A DNA stretch of 64,000 nt from Vesta saturnalis (GCA_036346205.1 JARFJB010000664.1:1580001-1644000); one strand, 5' to 3'. Positions 1-10,974 are shown, counted from the stretch's first letter. Numbers and translations are program-made. Notes: generated from the sequence alone by a model not told the origin.

Positions 1-39
1 AGCCATTGATGTAAAGCATATATTAATAAAGGCTTCCCT

Positions 40-573
40 ATGGGGGCAATGAATACTTTAATTACAAGGGACAAAACAGCATTGTACTTTTTTAGAAACT
101 CTGGATTATACGAAGACTTAGAGAACAATCTACTCCCTAATGGACTGTTCATTGTTGATGATACATCCCCGCTTACAACGTACGTTATGAAGCCATATTC
201 CCGATACAGAAGACGTCTTTTTATAAGTGAACAACTATTCAACTACCGTTTGAGTAGGGTGAGAAGAATTTCTGAGAATGCGTTTAGAATTTTAGTAACT
301 CGTTTCCGGGTATTCGAAACAGCGTTATCCGTAAATACAGAAACAGTAAACAAAATAGTAAATGCAGCATGTACCCTGCACAACTGGTTAATAAAACCAA
401 GTCCACGTTCATATTTGCAAACTGGTAATGTTAAAGTAAAATTTCTGGTGCTGTAGAGATTGTTCCAGGACAATGGTGAATTACGAAACATTGAACCGTA
501 TGTTGGAAGAAGATCACAGCCATGTCAAAAAAGATGAGGGATCATTTTAGGACTATTATAACAATGAGGGGGT
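40..573 (+). pseudogene. HARBI1-like (PIF/Harbinger) nuclease, C-terminal remnant
   Basis: This is the second half of a DDE_Tnp_4 nuclease of the HARBI1 type, the transposase that cuts and joins PIF/Harbinger DNA transposons. The reading frame at 40-456 shows FRNSGLYEDL, then VDDTSPL (second catalytic Asp region), MKPYSR, FNYRLSRVRRISENAF (the last Glu of the triad in SENAF) and AACTLHNWL, in the order and spacing normal for the family. After a stop at 454-456 the typical family tail continues in other frames to about 573 (a RDHF...YYNNEGVVPWQ-like stretch). The 5' half lies outside the window or is lost. Downstream, GGGACACCCTGTATAC near 617-632 is a Tc1/mariner-type end, not part of this gene. 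Frameshift and stop make it a pseudogene; the family assignment is firm. Confidence 0.8.
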
Positions 574-691
574 TGTTCCTTGGCAATACAAGAATGGTTT
601 TAAAATTAATACCTGGGACACCCTGTATACTACTTGTAGACCAGTCATTTTAGGCCACCTTTTTATTTTTTTTTTATCTGTTGGTATATGT

Positions 692-1174
692 ATCATTTTA
701 TCGATGGACGGGAAAAACATAGTATTTAATAGAGATCAAAGTAGTTCGTAACTCCCGGAGGAAGTTATGGAAGCCATAACTCCCGCCGGGAGGTAAAGTT
801 AAGTGATGCAACTTAACTCTAGTTAGCTTTCTATCAGTAACGTTGTCTGAAAATGGGGTTTACGTTGGCAACACTTTGACAGTCAAGTCAAAAAATAAAA
901 CAAAAAGTTGAAGAATAAGAAGAAGAAGAAACTTATAAAAGTAATTTTAAATATAAAAAATCGTTTTGAAAATATGTTGTTTTTGTTTATGATGTCTAAA
1001 AAAAATAACAGGTATCTATGTTTATGTTTTAATAATGTCTACAAAAAACTACTTGTTTATGGAATGCTTTAATAATTTCCAAAAAAAATATTTTGTCCGT
1101 GTTATGTTTACTTGACTTGTTTATATTATGTTCTTTATTTGTGTAATTTTCTTCCGTCCATAGATAAAATAATG
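692..1174. mobile_element. Foldback/MITE-like element with ~20-bp terminal inverted repeats
   Basis: The left end reads ATTTTATCGATGGACGG and the right end, read on the other strand, ATTTTATCTATGGACGG, giving terminal inverted repeats around ~480 bp of non-coding AT-rich sequence. Inside are two further hairpins: 749-794 (arms CTCCCGGAGG.../...CCGGGAG around GTTATGG-AAG-CCATAAC) and 797-818 (AGTTAAGT/ACTTAACT). No open frame. Family unknown; target duplication not resolved. Confidence 0.45.
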
Positions 1175-1233
1175 TATGCACCACAGAAGTAAAGTTGAAT
1201 TAATCCTACGCGCATTTACTCCCTTGGTGCATA
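1175..1233. repeat. Hairpin, ~19-bp arms
   Basis: TATGCACC...AGTAAA at the left pairs with TTTACTC...GGTGCATA at the right (about 16 of 19 positions). It abuts the right end of the preceding foldback element, so it may be part of the same composite element or a separate small foldback. Confidence 0.45.
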
Positions 1234-1721
1234 AATAACTTTGATGTATATTACATATTAAAATTAAATACTTACCACATGACCTTTAGTTTTCTTGTTT
1301 CCTTTTGCATTTGTTAAGAAAGAGTTCATGAGAGAAGACCATTTTAAACTTGGATCGTAGATATCTTACGCACATACCCCAGATTTAATTAATTTCTTTA
1401 TCTTCATACATTCTTGTTTATAGGTGCATCTTAAATTTTTAATCTCACACCGAAGCCGAGTTTTCCAAGATTTTGCACAATTTCACATTCCGCTGCCTAT
1501 CTCATGATTTCATTTCTGTAAGATTTGCTACTTAATTCCATAAACATTCGTTTTCAGCGTACAAAGTTACGAGTTCAAATGTATCATCCTCCGTGCACCT
1601 TATGTTTGTTATTTACAATATTAAAAAAATATCTAACAAAAACGAAAAAGTTAATACAAATGTCTTGCGTAACATGTAAAACTGTACTGTACGCAGTCAC
1701 TCTACTCTACTGAAAAACATG
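1234..1721. other. Spacer, no gene seen
   Basis: AT-rich sequence with only a short 62-codon chance frame (1525-1713). I see no domain, repeat or RNA gene here. Confidence 0.5.
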
Positions 1722-1907
1722 CGTTTACACGGGTATAGTGGGGAGACTAGTAGAGCGTCTCGAGGTGAAGGGGGTAAGTAGAGCTACTTTGCCATACGTG
1801 CGAAATACTGTACTCTACCAGCAAACCAGTACTCTACTGCAAACTGTGCTCTACTGATATTTTTGCCAGGTTTCTACGGGTAGAGTTACTCTATCCAGTG
1901 TAAATCA
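1722..1907. repeat. MITE-like element with repeated TACTCTAC motifs
   Basis: The outer ends form an imperfect inverted repeat, TTTACAC-GGGTATAG at the left and CTATCCAGTGTAAA at the right. The inside (and the ~30 bp before it) repeats TACTCTAC or its complement GTAGAG about eight times. The size (~185 bp) and lack of coding capacity suit a small non-autonomous DNA transposon; the superfamily cannot be named. Confidence 0.45.
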
Positions 1908-2152
1908 GCCATTACTTTAGTGTGTTAGTTGCAATTAAATTCATTGGTATTGGTTTAATCTTCAATTTGGCCATAGATTTGATGATTGAAGTTTGAAAAT
2001 TATGGAATTTTGAAGATAAAATGTGTACATTTGAAAAATGTTTGATTAATATAATTTGTCATTATACTGGGTCCCGAAATAGTGCATCAGGCATCCATAG
2101 CTCCTATACCAATTAAGTTATGAATTTCGTTCGAACGCAGACCTATACTGTA

Positions 2153-4191
2153 CAGGCTGTCCCATTTTCGTATGTTTTACGGGGTATCTCGCTTATTTTT
2201 TAGGTTCGAACCTTGCGGTTTTCGTGACACCGTGCTATTTTTTATAAGGAAACCAAAGATGCACTAATCAAATTTGCCATAGCCATCTTAGTTTGTGTGC
2301 TACAGGGTGATTTTGGAAAAATTGCATTTTCAGTCATCCCCTGTAACTCTGTTATTATCAGACATATTAAAAAAGTGAAAACTGATGTTTGTAGATTTTT
2401 TTACGTAGAATCCAGTGGCGTACTCAGATTTCCTTTAGAGATCACAGTTTTTGAGATATTGACATAACCTATTTTTTTATGGGACACACTATATATTTTT
2501 TTTAAAATCTTTTTCCCCATGCCAAGAGCTTTTCAAAAATATAGCATAGTCTATATTTATTTTTATAAATAACGTGACAAAATGATTTTTTTCTATAATT
2601 TATATTGATAATAGTGCTGATATTTATTGTTATTCGTTATTTTTGTTTATTGTTATCGTTCTTCTTGTTGTTGTTGTTGTAATTATTTTTAATATGGCTC
2701 GAAACCAAAAATTTGAAAACTTTGAGAAATATGATATGAATACTGTTTACCTTAGAATTTGTATTTATTTTATATACCTATTTTGTCATATAGATATCCG
2801 AAAGAAGACAACCTGACAGAAGAATATTTCAAAAATTTAAAATTTAATCTTTGCCAACATGGATGTTTTGACAAACCTCGACCCCGAGTTTACAACAAAG
2901 AGAACGAGGAATCAGAGATCAACGTTTTAGCAGTTGTTCAAGCCACTCCTGAAACCACGTGCAGGAAAATAGATGAAGAGACCGGTGTGTCTAAAACAAC
3001 AGGTGAAAGGATTTTAAAAAAACATAAATTCAAACCCTACAAGAATAAACTTGTTCATCATCTGCACCCTGGTGATGCTGAACGTAGATTGAGTTCTGCA
3101 ATTGGTTTATAATATGAAAACTCAGGACAATAATTTTGAAAAAAAATTTGGTCAGACGAGGCACATTTCACAAGTTCGGAATTCTTAATAGACACAACTC
3201 CCGGTTTTGGAGTCGAGAAAACACCCACGTGATTTTTCCTAGAGAGCGTCAAGGCTGGTTCGGATTTAATGTCTCCTGCTTTATTTTTAACCGAAAAATA
3301 GTTTACAACATTTATGAAGAAAACCTAAACTCTAATGGGTACTTACAAATTCTACAAGAAAAAACTATGAACATTTTAGAAGCAGGATGGCGCTCCAGCC
3401 CACAATGCTAGAATAATACAAAACTGGCTAAATGAACGTTTTCCCAGGAGATGGATTGGAACAAATGGACCTGTTCGATGGCAATCACGATCACCGGATC
3501 TCTCGGTTTTGGATTTTTTTTGTGGGGGTATTTAGAGAATAAAATTTATTCAAGGCAATATGCCAACATGCAACAATTAAAAATTGCAACGGAAAATGCT
3601 TTTGCAGAATTACGAAGACAATCATTTATTTTGGAAAATGCTATTAAAAGAATTTATAAACTTTGTGAAACTTGTAGGAGACATAATGGTCTGCAGTTTG
3701 AACAATATTTGTGATCAATTAATTATTTTGTTTTTTATCAATGTAAATTATAGAAAAAAATCATTTTGTCACGTTATTTATAAAAATAAATATAGACTAT
3801 GCTATATTTTTGAAAAGCTCTTGGCAAGGGGAAAAAGATTTTAAAAAAATATATAGGGTGTCCCATAAAAAAAAGTAGGTTATGCCAATATCTCAAAAAC
3901 TGTGACCTCTAAAAAAAACTGAGTTAGCCACTGGATTCTACGTAAAAAAATCTACAAATATCAGTTTTTACTGTTTTAATATGTCTGACAATAACAGAGT
4001 TACAGGGGATGACTGAAAATGCAATTTTTCCAAAATCACCCTGTAGCACAAAAACTAAGATGGCTATGGCAAATTTGATTAGTGCATCTTTGGTTTCATT
4101 AAAAAGTAGCACGGTGTCGCGAAAACCGCAAGGTTCTAACCTAAAAAATAAGCGAGATTCCCCGTAAAACATACGAAAATGGGACAACCTG
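2153..4191 (+). mobile_element. Tc1/mariner-type element with ~460-bp inverted repeats
   Basis: Sequence 2153-2612 reappears, inverted, at about 3737-4191 with only scattered differences, including small gaps. The outermost bases are CAGGCTGTCCC and its near complement GGGACAACCTG, each flanked by TA, the Tc1/mariner target. The ~1.1-kb interior holds a decayed transposase. Very long terminal inverted repeats bracketing a single transposase gene recur in several elements of this window. Confidence 0.85.
2790..3714 (+). pseudogene. Tc1/mariner-type transposase, decayed
   Basis: Three frames together cover most of a ~300-residue transposase. The N-terminal helix-turn-helix part is at about 2790-3110 (LCQHGCFDKPRPRV, then TGVSKTTGERILKKH). 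The catalytic core begins near 3140 with a WSDEAHF box (first Asp) and NRHNSRFW in another frame. The C-terminal part has RRWIGTNGPVRW, then SPDLSVLDFFLWGYL with the third Asp, ending at 3714. The region around the second Asp (normally QDGAPAH) is reduced to GWRSSPQC and broken by a stop. At least three frameshifts make it inactive. It lies between the two long inverted repeats and belongs to that element. Confidence 0.8.
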
Positions 4192-4193
4192 TA

Positions 4194-4740
4194 CATATGA
4201 GTGTATTTCGGGAAAATATTGTCGCATATACAGGGTGGCAGAAAAAAGTATGACGACATAAAATAGATTTTACTCCCTGTATCTTTGCATATTTTAGTTC
4301 TTTTCTGTGTTATTTCTTATTTCGCAAATTTGATTTAGTAGTTTACGAGCAATAAATTAAGAACAAAAAAAATGGTTTTATACGCCTGGAAAAAAATTAT
4401 AAAAAAATGGTTTTAGATCTGTTTTCTCCGAGCTACATTGTGTGAACTTTAATGTAAGAAGTCTAACGATACTTCGCCATTCAATAGTTTTTTCTTATTA
4501 TACAGGGTGTCTAAAATTTAAATACAAATATTTTTTGTACAAGTGTATTAAAATTCTGGACCATTATCAAGATATTTACCAAAACCCACAAATATGCCCA
4601 TTTCATTAGTTTTAACAAGTAATTTTCACATTACGCTTACGAAATACACAAGTACTTTAACGGATAATGTTTTATTTTAAAAAATGATTTGCTCAAAGAC
4701 ATTGACATGATTTCTGTAAAAAAATTATTTTCTAGCAAGT
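4194..4740. other. Spacer with two Tc1/mariner-type ends
   Basis: No gene. TACAGGGTGGC near 4230 and TATACAGGGTGTCT at 4500-4513 look like ends of Tc1/mariner-type elements; one is probably the left end of the element whose transposase remnant starts at 4741, but I found no matching right end. Confidence 0.4.
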
Positions 4741-5305
4741 AGAATGTATGCGGCTCAGTTTCCCGAAAGGCGACATCCAGAACACATAAGCTTTAGCAGA
4801 CTGATCGAGCGTTTTCTTGAAACAGGCAGCGTAGATTACAAAAATGAAGAAAGGATTAACACGGTTTCAAATGAGGAAAATCAATTAGCAGTTTTGTTGC
4901 CAGTTACAGAAAATCCAAACGTGTGGGAGAAGAAGCTGGAGTAAGTGAAAGGTCAGTTCAGAGAATTTTAAAAATACATTATTTTCATGCATAACATATT
5001 CAACTGCACCAGGCTCTGAGTGGAAATGACATTCAGTGTAGAGTTGAGTGTTGTCATTGGGCTCGATTCCATTATTTTTTTATGAACGTCTTATTTTCTG
5101 ATGAGGCCACATTTCACAACAATAAATGTGTTAACAGGCATAATTTTCACTATTACGCTACGGAAAATCCAAGAATCATACGACAAATCGACTACCAACA
5201 TCGTTGGTCAATAAATGTTTGGAGAACATGTGTGGAGAAATTGAAATTTAAAGAAACTGCTGTTGAGGCTTTTGTAGTAGCGAAGGCAAATTGTGGAAAA
5301 CGTTA
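4741..5305 (+). pseudogene. Tc1/mariner-type transposase, truncated
   Basis: The frame at 4744-4944 carries the N-terminal domain (MYAAQFPERRHPEHISF, LIERFLETGSVDY). A +1 shift continues with GVSERSVQRILK and YHIQLHQALSG, then 5082-5306 holds SDEATFHNNKCVNRHNFHYY and ENPRIIRQIDYQHRWSINVW around the first catalytic Asp. It stops after that block; second and third Asp regions are missing. The sequence is closest in motif to the intact transposase at 44405-45424 (shared RRHP, YHIQLHQ, HKWSLSVW-like motifs), so both belong to one broad family. Frameshifted and 3'-truncated. Confidence 0.75.
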
Positions 5306-5465
5306 ATGTATATGGGCAAAATAGGTAACTGTACTGCACCACAGAAGTTGTGGATGTGTGTGATGTAATGGATTATTCATACAGTTTATTGCAATACCAC
5401 AAAAATATGTATTACTAATATTTTCATTGTATTATTTGTTGGTTAATCAGTATAGAAAGTGTAAT

Positions 5466-5640
5466 GAACGAATTAAATCGATATTTATTAACAAACAAAA
5501 TACACCACGTACCACACAGAAATAAAAAACACCGAACGCGTTTCGATAGCCAAGCTATCATCATCAGCGGTCGATATTTATTTTTTCAAATTAGACAAAA
5601 AAGTAACCAACCTATACAGCCATGCAATCCGAGAAGCGCA
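5466..5640 (-). mobile_element. Penelope-like element terminus
   Basis: On the minus strand this block runs through a hammerhead-like core into GTGTGGTACGTGGTGT. A related sequence in opposite orientation occurs at 13675-13760. Paired copies of such sequence are characteristic of the ends of Penelope-like retroelements; the body of this copy is not present. Confidence 0.5.
5530..5575 (-). ncRNA. Hammerhead-ribozyme-like motif (type I), Penelope-associated
   Basis: Read on the minus strand the parts are: ACCG (helix I, 5' arm), CTGATGA (core), one extra T, GATAGC-TTG-GCTATC (helix II, six perfect pairs), GAAA (core), CGCGTT (very short, self-complementary helix III plus cleavage triplet GTT), CGGT (helix I, 3' arm). 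Hammerheads with tiny helix III are known in Penelope-like elements. The extra T between CTGATGA and helix II is not canonical, so activity is uncertain. Confidence 0.5.
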
Positions 5641-5877
5641 TAAAGTTACGTAACCAATAGTAAAAAAATGTGTAATACCTCTGTTATAAATACATAAAGC
5701 AAACATATGTTGCATCTAAAACAATCTGTTCTTAATCCTTTATGGTATAGTTTGCATTCTATTAAACAAGTACAAACGAATGTTGCAATGTTTATGTAAA
5801 TTCTTAAAGCAGATCTAACATTGCCGAGCAAAACGAGGAAATTGCCACTTATTACGACGTCTACATTTTTGATTCTG
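5641..5877. other. Spacer, nothing recognised
   Basis: AT-rich sequence between the Penelope end and the next inverted-repeat element. A minus-strand frame (5646-6131) overlaps the neighbouring inverted repeat and has no recognisable domain. Confidence 0.4.
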
Positions 5878-7290
5878 TTATACAGAGTGATTCTTACAAG
5901 AACCGACACAGACCAGAAGCATGTTGGGAACCTAAAATATGGTGATTTAACGCAACTTACTTCTATACTATTGCACCCCTGAGAAATTATAAGGTCTTGA
6001 AAATAGGGTTTGAAATTTAGAAAAAGCACAGTTATGCTTGAACTTAGAAAAACCAAATTTGGTACACGTTGTGATTGTACCAAGAGCATTAGTCGGCAGT
6101 AAGTAAACCCCCATTGTAACACCATTAACATGTGACAGAATTTTTTAACCCGTTGGCGGACTTAAAGAACTATTACTTAGTTTATGTGGAATTTATTTCT
6201 AAAACTTTTCTTACTCTTGAAATTTTTCAAAAAATTTGCTATTTTCAACAAAAACCGGAATAACTAAAATGCGCATTGTAGCTGGTTATTTAAAATCATC
6301 GAAAATTCAAAAGTTAACTGTGAAATAAATGTCAATGAGAAAAGTAAGACACTTAGTTTTAGTAATTGTTTGCTGAGTGTTTTGAAAATGGCATTGAAGA
6401 AGGAAAGAAAGGCTTTGAGAAACAGGCAAGTTCTCCAGTAACCCTCGAGAAAGTGCTATTGCAATTAAGGTACAGGACGAAGAACTTATTTTCTTATTTT
6501 GAATGCAATTGAAGATGACCCACATATTAGACTAGAATTCTCTCTCGACAAACTGGTACTTCGCAAACTTCTGTGCTCTGAGTTATCAAACGCAATCTAC
6601 CACATCCATATCAACATCTAAAGGTGCAAGAATTATTACCGGAATGTTTGGATCGGTGTTATCCATCGGCATTTAATTGTCCCAGTTATTTTACCGAATC
6701 CACTAAATAGCGAAACTTAGTTAGAACTTTTCCAAAAGACTCCCTCGGATCTACTTAGCGAGGTACCAATATAACTCAGGCAGGAGCATTGGTTTATGCA
6801 TGATGGGGCACCGCCTCTTTTAGTATTAATTGTGGAATCGCATTACGAATCAGGGTAGAGTAGACTTCAATTTTTGATAAATAAGTTTATGCCTGAGAGA
6901 AAGTTATTCGAGTTTTCGTTGAAAATGACAAAGTTGTTTGCAAAATAACATGAGTAAGCAAAGTTTTAGAATTAAATTCCCCATAAGATAAACTAATAAT
7001 TTTTTAAGTCCCAACGGGTTAAAAAATTCTGTCACATTTTAATGGTGCATCATCCCTTGTCAACCATTTAAAATGCTACAATTAAACACTACTTACTGTC
7101 GATTAATGCTCTTGGTACACTCCAAACGTGTACCAAATTTGGTTTTCGCAGTTCAAGTATAACTGAGATATTGATTTTTTTTTAATTTGAAACCCCAGTT
7201 TCGTTAGATCATCATACATTTTGGGTTTCCGTACATGCCCCTGTTTGTGACGGTTCTTATGCGAATCACTTAGTATCTCTGCTTGAGTTA
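5878..7290 (+). mobile_element. Tc1/mariner-type element with ~300-bp inverted repeats, degenerate
   Basis: The left block (5878-6180: GTGATTCTTACAAGAACCG ... TTTTTTAACCCGTTGG) is matched in inverted orientation by 6985-7290 (CCAACGGGTTAAAAAATTCT ... CGGTTCTTATGCGAATCAC). Identity is clearly lower than in the other long-repeat elements of the window, so this is an older copy. Its interior contains transposase debris. Confidence 0.7.
6440..6860 (+). pseudogene. Tc1/mariner-type transposase debris
   Basis: Reading across frames gives NAIEDDPHI and fragments of the helix-turn-helix region, then VIHRHLIVPVILPNPLN and HWFMHDGAPP, the block that contains the second catalytic Asp. The first-Asp region is absent, and the sequence breaks off after the second. 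Several stops and shifts. Recognition rests on HDGAPP and the linker before it. Confidence 0.6.
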
Positions 7291-7789
7291 GTTCTTGAAT
7301 CGATAGTAAATACAAAACGCAACGTTTTTGTAAGACGAGTCCATAGGTAAGGTTTACTCATGCTACATTCCTCGTTTTATCACGGTGCCAGAAAATATGG
7401 GTGGTTAATGAATTCTAGGGTTATGTGTATTTAATACCTGATCTTTGAGTAGTACGAAATTTTGGTCTTTAGCTAAAGCCTTCGAAACTTCTTCATTTGT
7501 CCTCATGACTACTTTTCACGAATCCGTAATTGCTGACTCTGTTGACAAAGCTAATGAATGTATTTGCAGCACACCCATGTCTTGTTATTCTGAATAAGAT
7601 GTGCTATGAATCAACTCATACGCTATGAAACACATTCGTTTCCGATGCAAGCTCCTAGAATATATGTAGGCTTGATTGCAATAAGACGACTGGTCTTGAC
7701 TGTATCTTAACTATTGTTTTAAAAAAAAATTCCCCGAACCAGTCCTACTATTACTTCTGAGGTATTTCCTTCATAATGAGAGTTAGCAA
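7291..7789. other. Spacer, nothing recognised
   Basis: About 500 bp without a convincing frame, repeat or RNA gene. Confidence 0.4.
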
Positions 7790-8365
7790 ATGTTCAAACT
7801 TTTCCCAAAAAAAGGGAACAATACGGATCCCTCTAAATACCGACCAATTGCCACCACTTCCCTTTTGTATAAAGTCGTGGAAGAAGCCATCACTAACAGC
7901 TACTTTCTTTCCTTGAATCTAAGAAATTCCTTAACAACCACTAACAGTTTTAGGTAGAGTAGTTCGGCAGGTGATCTTTCATGTGTGACCCAAGATTAGA
8001 ACAATACATGAGAACGATCTGGTGAAATAGTTGTATTTACTTTAGATATCTTAAAGGCATTTGACGAAATTTGGTATTCGTTTACTTACTAAAATTCACC
8101 TCGCTTGGGTTGATTGATACACTCATCAACTGAGTTTCTTATTTTTTTGGTAAAAGGCGGATATATGCCATAGTGTTGGCTTTAAAATAAGGTGGCACTA
8201 ACGTGGACGGGTCACAAGGGTCAGTGACACCTCCTACATTTTTTTTGCTGTACATAAATGATCTCATTTCTTCAACAACTAACATGATCCATTGTTTTGT
8301 AGTGGACAGCACTCTTCATTGTAGTTCATCTCGGGCTACTCATAATACTAATTCACCTCTTTTTA
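7790..8365 (+). pseudogene. Non-LTR retrotransposon reverse transcriptase (jockey/CR1-like), fragment
   Basis: Conceptual translation across frames shows the order of a LINE reverse transcriptase: KKGNNTDPSKYRPIA (palm start), SLLYKVVEEAI, a fingers region, VFTLDILKAFDEIWY (motif A, normally VxLDxSKAFD), then QGS...PTFFLLYINDLI (motif B region, normally PQGSVLSPTLFLLYINDL) and CFVVDSTLH (motif C, normally FADDSTLH; the first catalytic Asp-pair residue reads Val). Stops and shifts throughout. It is cut off at about 8365 by the inverted Penelope-type terminus, so the retroelement end lies inside the reverse transcriptase. Confidence 0.75.
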
Positions 8366-8470
8366 TGCATTATAAGTGTTATGTAACTGTGGTTTCATAT
8401 TAGTTGAGTTGATCGGCCTATTTCCACAATAAAGAAAAACTGTGGAAATAGGCCGATCAATTCAACTAAT
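8366..8470. repeat. Penelope-type terminal foldback
   Basis: AGTTGAGTTGATCGGCC plus ATTTCCACA at 8402-8428 is repeated in inverted orientation at 8440-8468 with a short loop. The ~60 bp from 8366 to 8428 closely match 63587-63650 near the window's right edge, where the same sequence flanks a Penelope-type inverted pair. This is therefore a terminal piece of the same repeat family. Confidence 0.6.
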
Positions 8471-8786
8471 ACTAATCCACTTACTATCTCAAATTAAGAT
8501 ATTAAAGCTGAAATGGCCATTACAACCATCAGATACGTATTACGTTAAAAAATATCGATCATTTTTTGTTGTAAGTATGAATGCTGCTCGTAAAATAGAC
8601 TTTTTGTACTGCACCTCCCGACAACTCTTTCTGCTCTAAACTGTCACCCCTGGGTTGTTGCTCCCCCACAATATCGTTTATTGTTAAACTTTACACTATA
8701 AAACAACATAAACAGGTTGCACAAACAATCAATCAATTTGTGTATTACTTCCGAAAATCGTCTCCGACGTGATGGATAAGTGGCCG
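8471..8786. other. Spacer downstream of Penelope-like gene
   Basis: No coding signal. It lies 3' of the minus-strand Penelope-like frame and may include its 3' untranslated region. Confidence 0.35.
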
Positions 8787-9850
8787 CTAACTCGTAGTCG
8801 GTGTTTTTAGTTCCTTTGTTGCGCTTTCACTTTCTCTACTTTTGTTTGTTTTTTTTTTCGTTGCACTTTCACTTTCGCTTTCGTTTGTCGTCGTATTTGA
8901 ATGTGTTGTTTTTATGTGTCTATTCATTAGAATTGATTTCCATGTTGTCAGTAATCTTGATCCATCGTCCCTGGTATTGAGGTTTTCTATGTACATTTCG
9001 ATAGCTTCTCTGATGATGCGAGATTTGTAATGTTTTATGTTGGTCAATTTTATGGCCTGATGTTTGTACATGTTGTGCCAAAAATGAGGTAGTTTGGACT
9101 TTTTTAACAGCATTAATATGTTCTTCTCTTCTTGCACTGATCTTCCTGTTTGTTTGTCCGATATATACCGAAGCACATCCGCCACAGGGAATTCGGCATA
9201 CTCCTTGTCCTTCTCGGTTTATTGTTCCTTGGGAATTTTTAGCATCGTGTTGATCTTTCTTGCTGGTTTAAATATTGTTTTGATTTTGTGTTTCTGTAGT
9301 ATCTTATCTTGCTTATTTAATCGGTTGTTTCTTTTATGTACGGTAGATATGCTATTGTTGTGGGTTCTTCGACTTCTGGTACATATTAGCAACCATTGGC
9401 GATAGTGGCGATCCTATTGGTGCTTCTTGTTTTTGTTTGTATTTTTGTTCGTATGGATTTCTCAGGTACTGCATGCTCAAATTTATATGCTCTGCTGGTT
9501 TATATTTCCGTATTATGATATTTAGTGCCTCTTTTGCTGGTATATTCGTAAACAGTGACACTAAGTCAAAGCTTACGAGTATGTAGCCTGCTGCGATTGT
9601 TTGTTGTTTGAGTATTTCGATGTAATGTTCCGCATTCTTCATGTAGGACTTCACTTGGTTGCAGCTGTTTTGTTGTCGAAAGTGGTTTTCATAATTTTGC
9701 ATATTTCGAGCATATACCATATTGTTTCTAATGTCGGAACATCTTCTAGTAGGTGGCAAAGTATTTTCCAAAAGTTGAGATATGATCTGCATTCAACCTA
9801 TGTAGGAAGTTCATGGTCCTACTGAAGAATCCTTGACTATTCCGCACCAT
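8787..9850 (-). pseudogene. Penelope-like element: reverse transcriptase + GIY-YIG endonuclease, internally deleted
   Basis: On the minus strand the upstream frame (9352-9792) has SFDLVSLFTNIP (reverse transcriptase motif A) and GSPLSPMVANMY (motif B). The YxDD box and the thumb are missing: at about 9360-9370 the sequence jumps to the linker (LPYIKETT, ILQKHKIKTIFKPARK). Next comes the GIY-YIG nuclease: GVCRIPCGGC, SVYIGQTNRKISAR, LAQHVQTSGHKI, before a frameshift into NIKHYKSRIIREAIEMY. This RT-then-GIY-YIG order is diagnostic of Penelope-like elements, which nick DNA with GIY-YIG and prime reverse transcription there. The 5' part of the RT is absent. Inactive. Confidence 0.85.
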
Positions 9851-10004
9851 ACGTTAATTGAAATTGTGCTGAAAATGCTTCGTTCTAGCTATACGGGATT
9901 GTTTTCACCATGTAGAGAATGTATTATTAGCCTCGACAGGTATCATAAGCAATTTAAATGTCATTAATTGTTATTACGCCTGACAATAATTAAATCTTAG
10001 TAAA

Positions 10005-10390
10005 TCAGTCGGCAACAACTCCTGTACATTTAAATGGTGATATGGATGCAAGTTGGGCACGAAGAATTCTATGTATGGACACCAGAGTACACTGATTCAG
10101 ATAACTTCCGAATACTGATTCTAGGAGTTTCTTCAACTCGACGTAAAATATCTTCTTCCTCCCCAACGGGTAGAGAAGTTGGACGTCCAGCATGGCATCT
10201 CACTTTAAAGCTCCCATGTTCTTTTAATCGTTGGAATAAAGTGTGAAATAATTTCTTGTTGGGTTGGCGACGATTTGGGTACAATTCATTAACCTGCTTT
10301 CTGCAGCTCCTCCATTAATTGTTCTTGACAATAAGTCGCAACCATATCGGCCATCTCAGAGTTGGAAAATACATTGTAATGGGGCATTTT
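10005..10390 (-). pseudogene. Tc1/mariner-type transposase, N-terminal fragment
   Basis: The minus strand reads MPHYNVFSNSEMADMVATY, then MYPNRRQPNKKLFHTLFQRL, GSFKVRCHAGRP and PRISIRKLSESV, followed in a shifted frame by IHRILRAQ. This is the paired helix-turn-helix DNA-binding region. It is nearly the same as the N-terminus of the transposase at 38042-39052 (MPRHNLFSNSQMADMV, RRQPDRKIFSRLF). No catalytic domain follows; inverted repeats not found. Confidence 0.75.
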
Positions 10391-10960
10391 ACAATAAAAC
10401 AAGAAAAGGTATTCAGAGCGGGAACAAGAAAAATGAAAGGAAAACTTTAAGAACAACAAAAAACTCGATAATAACTCAGTGGAACAAAAATAAAATGGTT
10501 TAATATAAAATAACTGACGATTACAACTTGCAAATAAATCAACACATGCATTAATATTAGTGTGACAGTTGGTAACTTGATACAATAGTATTTTGTGAAA
10601 AGCTTTAAATTAGTGAATTAAAATGTTTAGGTGCGTTTTTCTTGAAAGCGGTACAAGTACACCTTTTATACGTAAAAGTAATTTCTCCATCATAAACTTT
10701 ACCCGCAGAAACGAAAGTGTTGATCATAAGAAAAATATGACAGAATCATACGAAAAAAAGTGTGTCGATAGCGCCCTCTACAGTATGCAGTATGGCTCAT
10801 AAACTGAGAATATTCAGCTTCCTCCGAAGTGGATATCAGCTTGATACATCTGTTACTTCTGAACTATACCCAATGTTAAAAGTATTTTTTAGCACTTTAA
10901 AAAGCTGTAACTTCTTTAGGAAGCACATTTGTACTAAAGCATGTTTGATTTAATCGAACC
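10391..10960. other. Spacer, nothing recognised
   Basis: AT-rich; a short frame at 10762-10953 shows no family motif. Confidence 0.4.
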
Positions 10961-10974
10961 CATTTGACCTAAGG

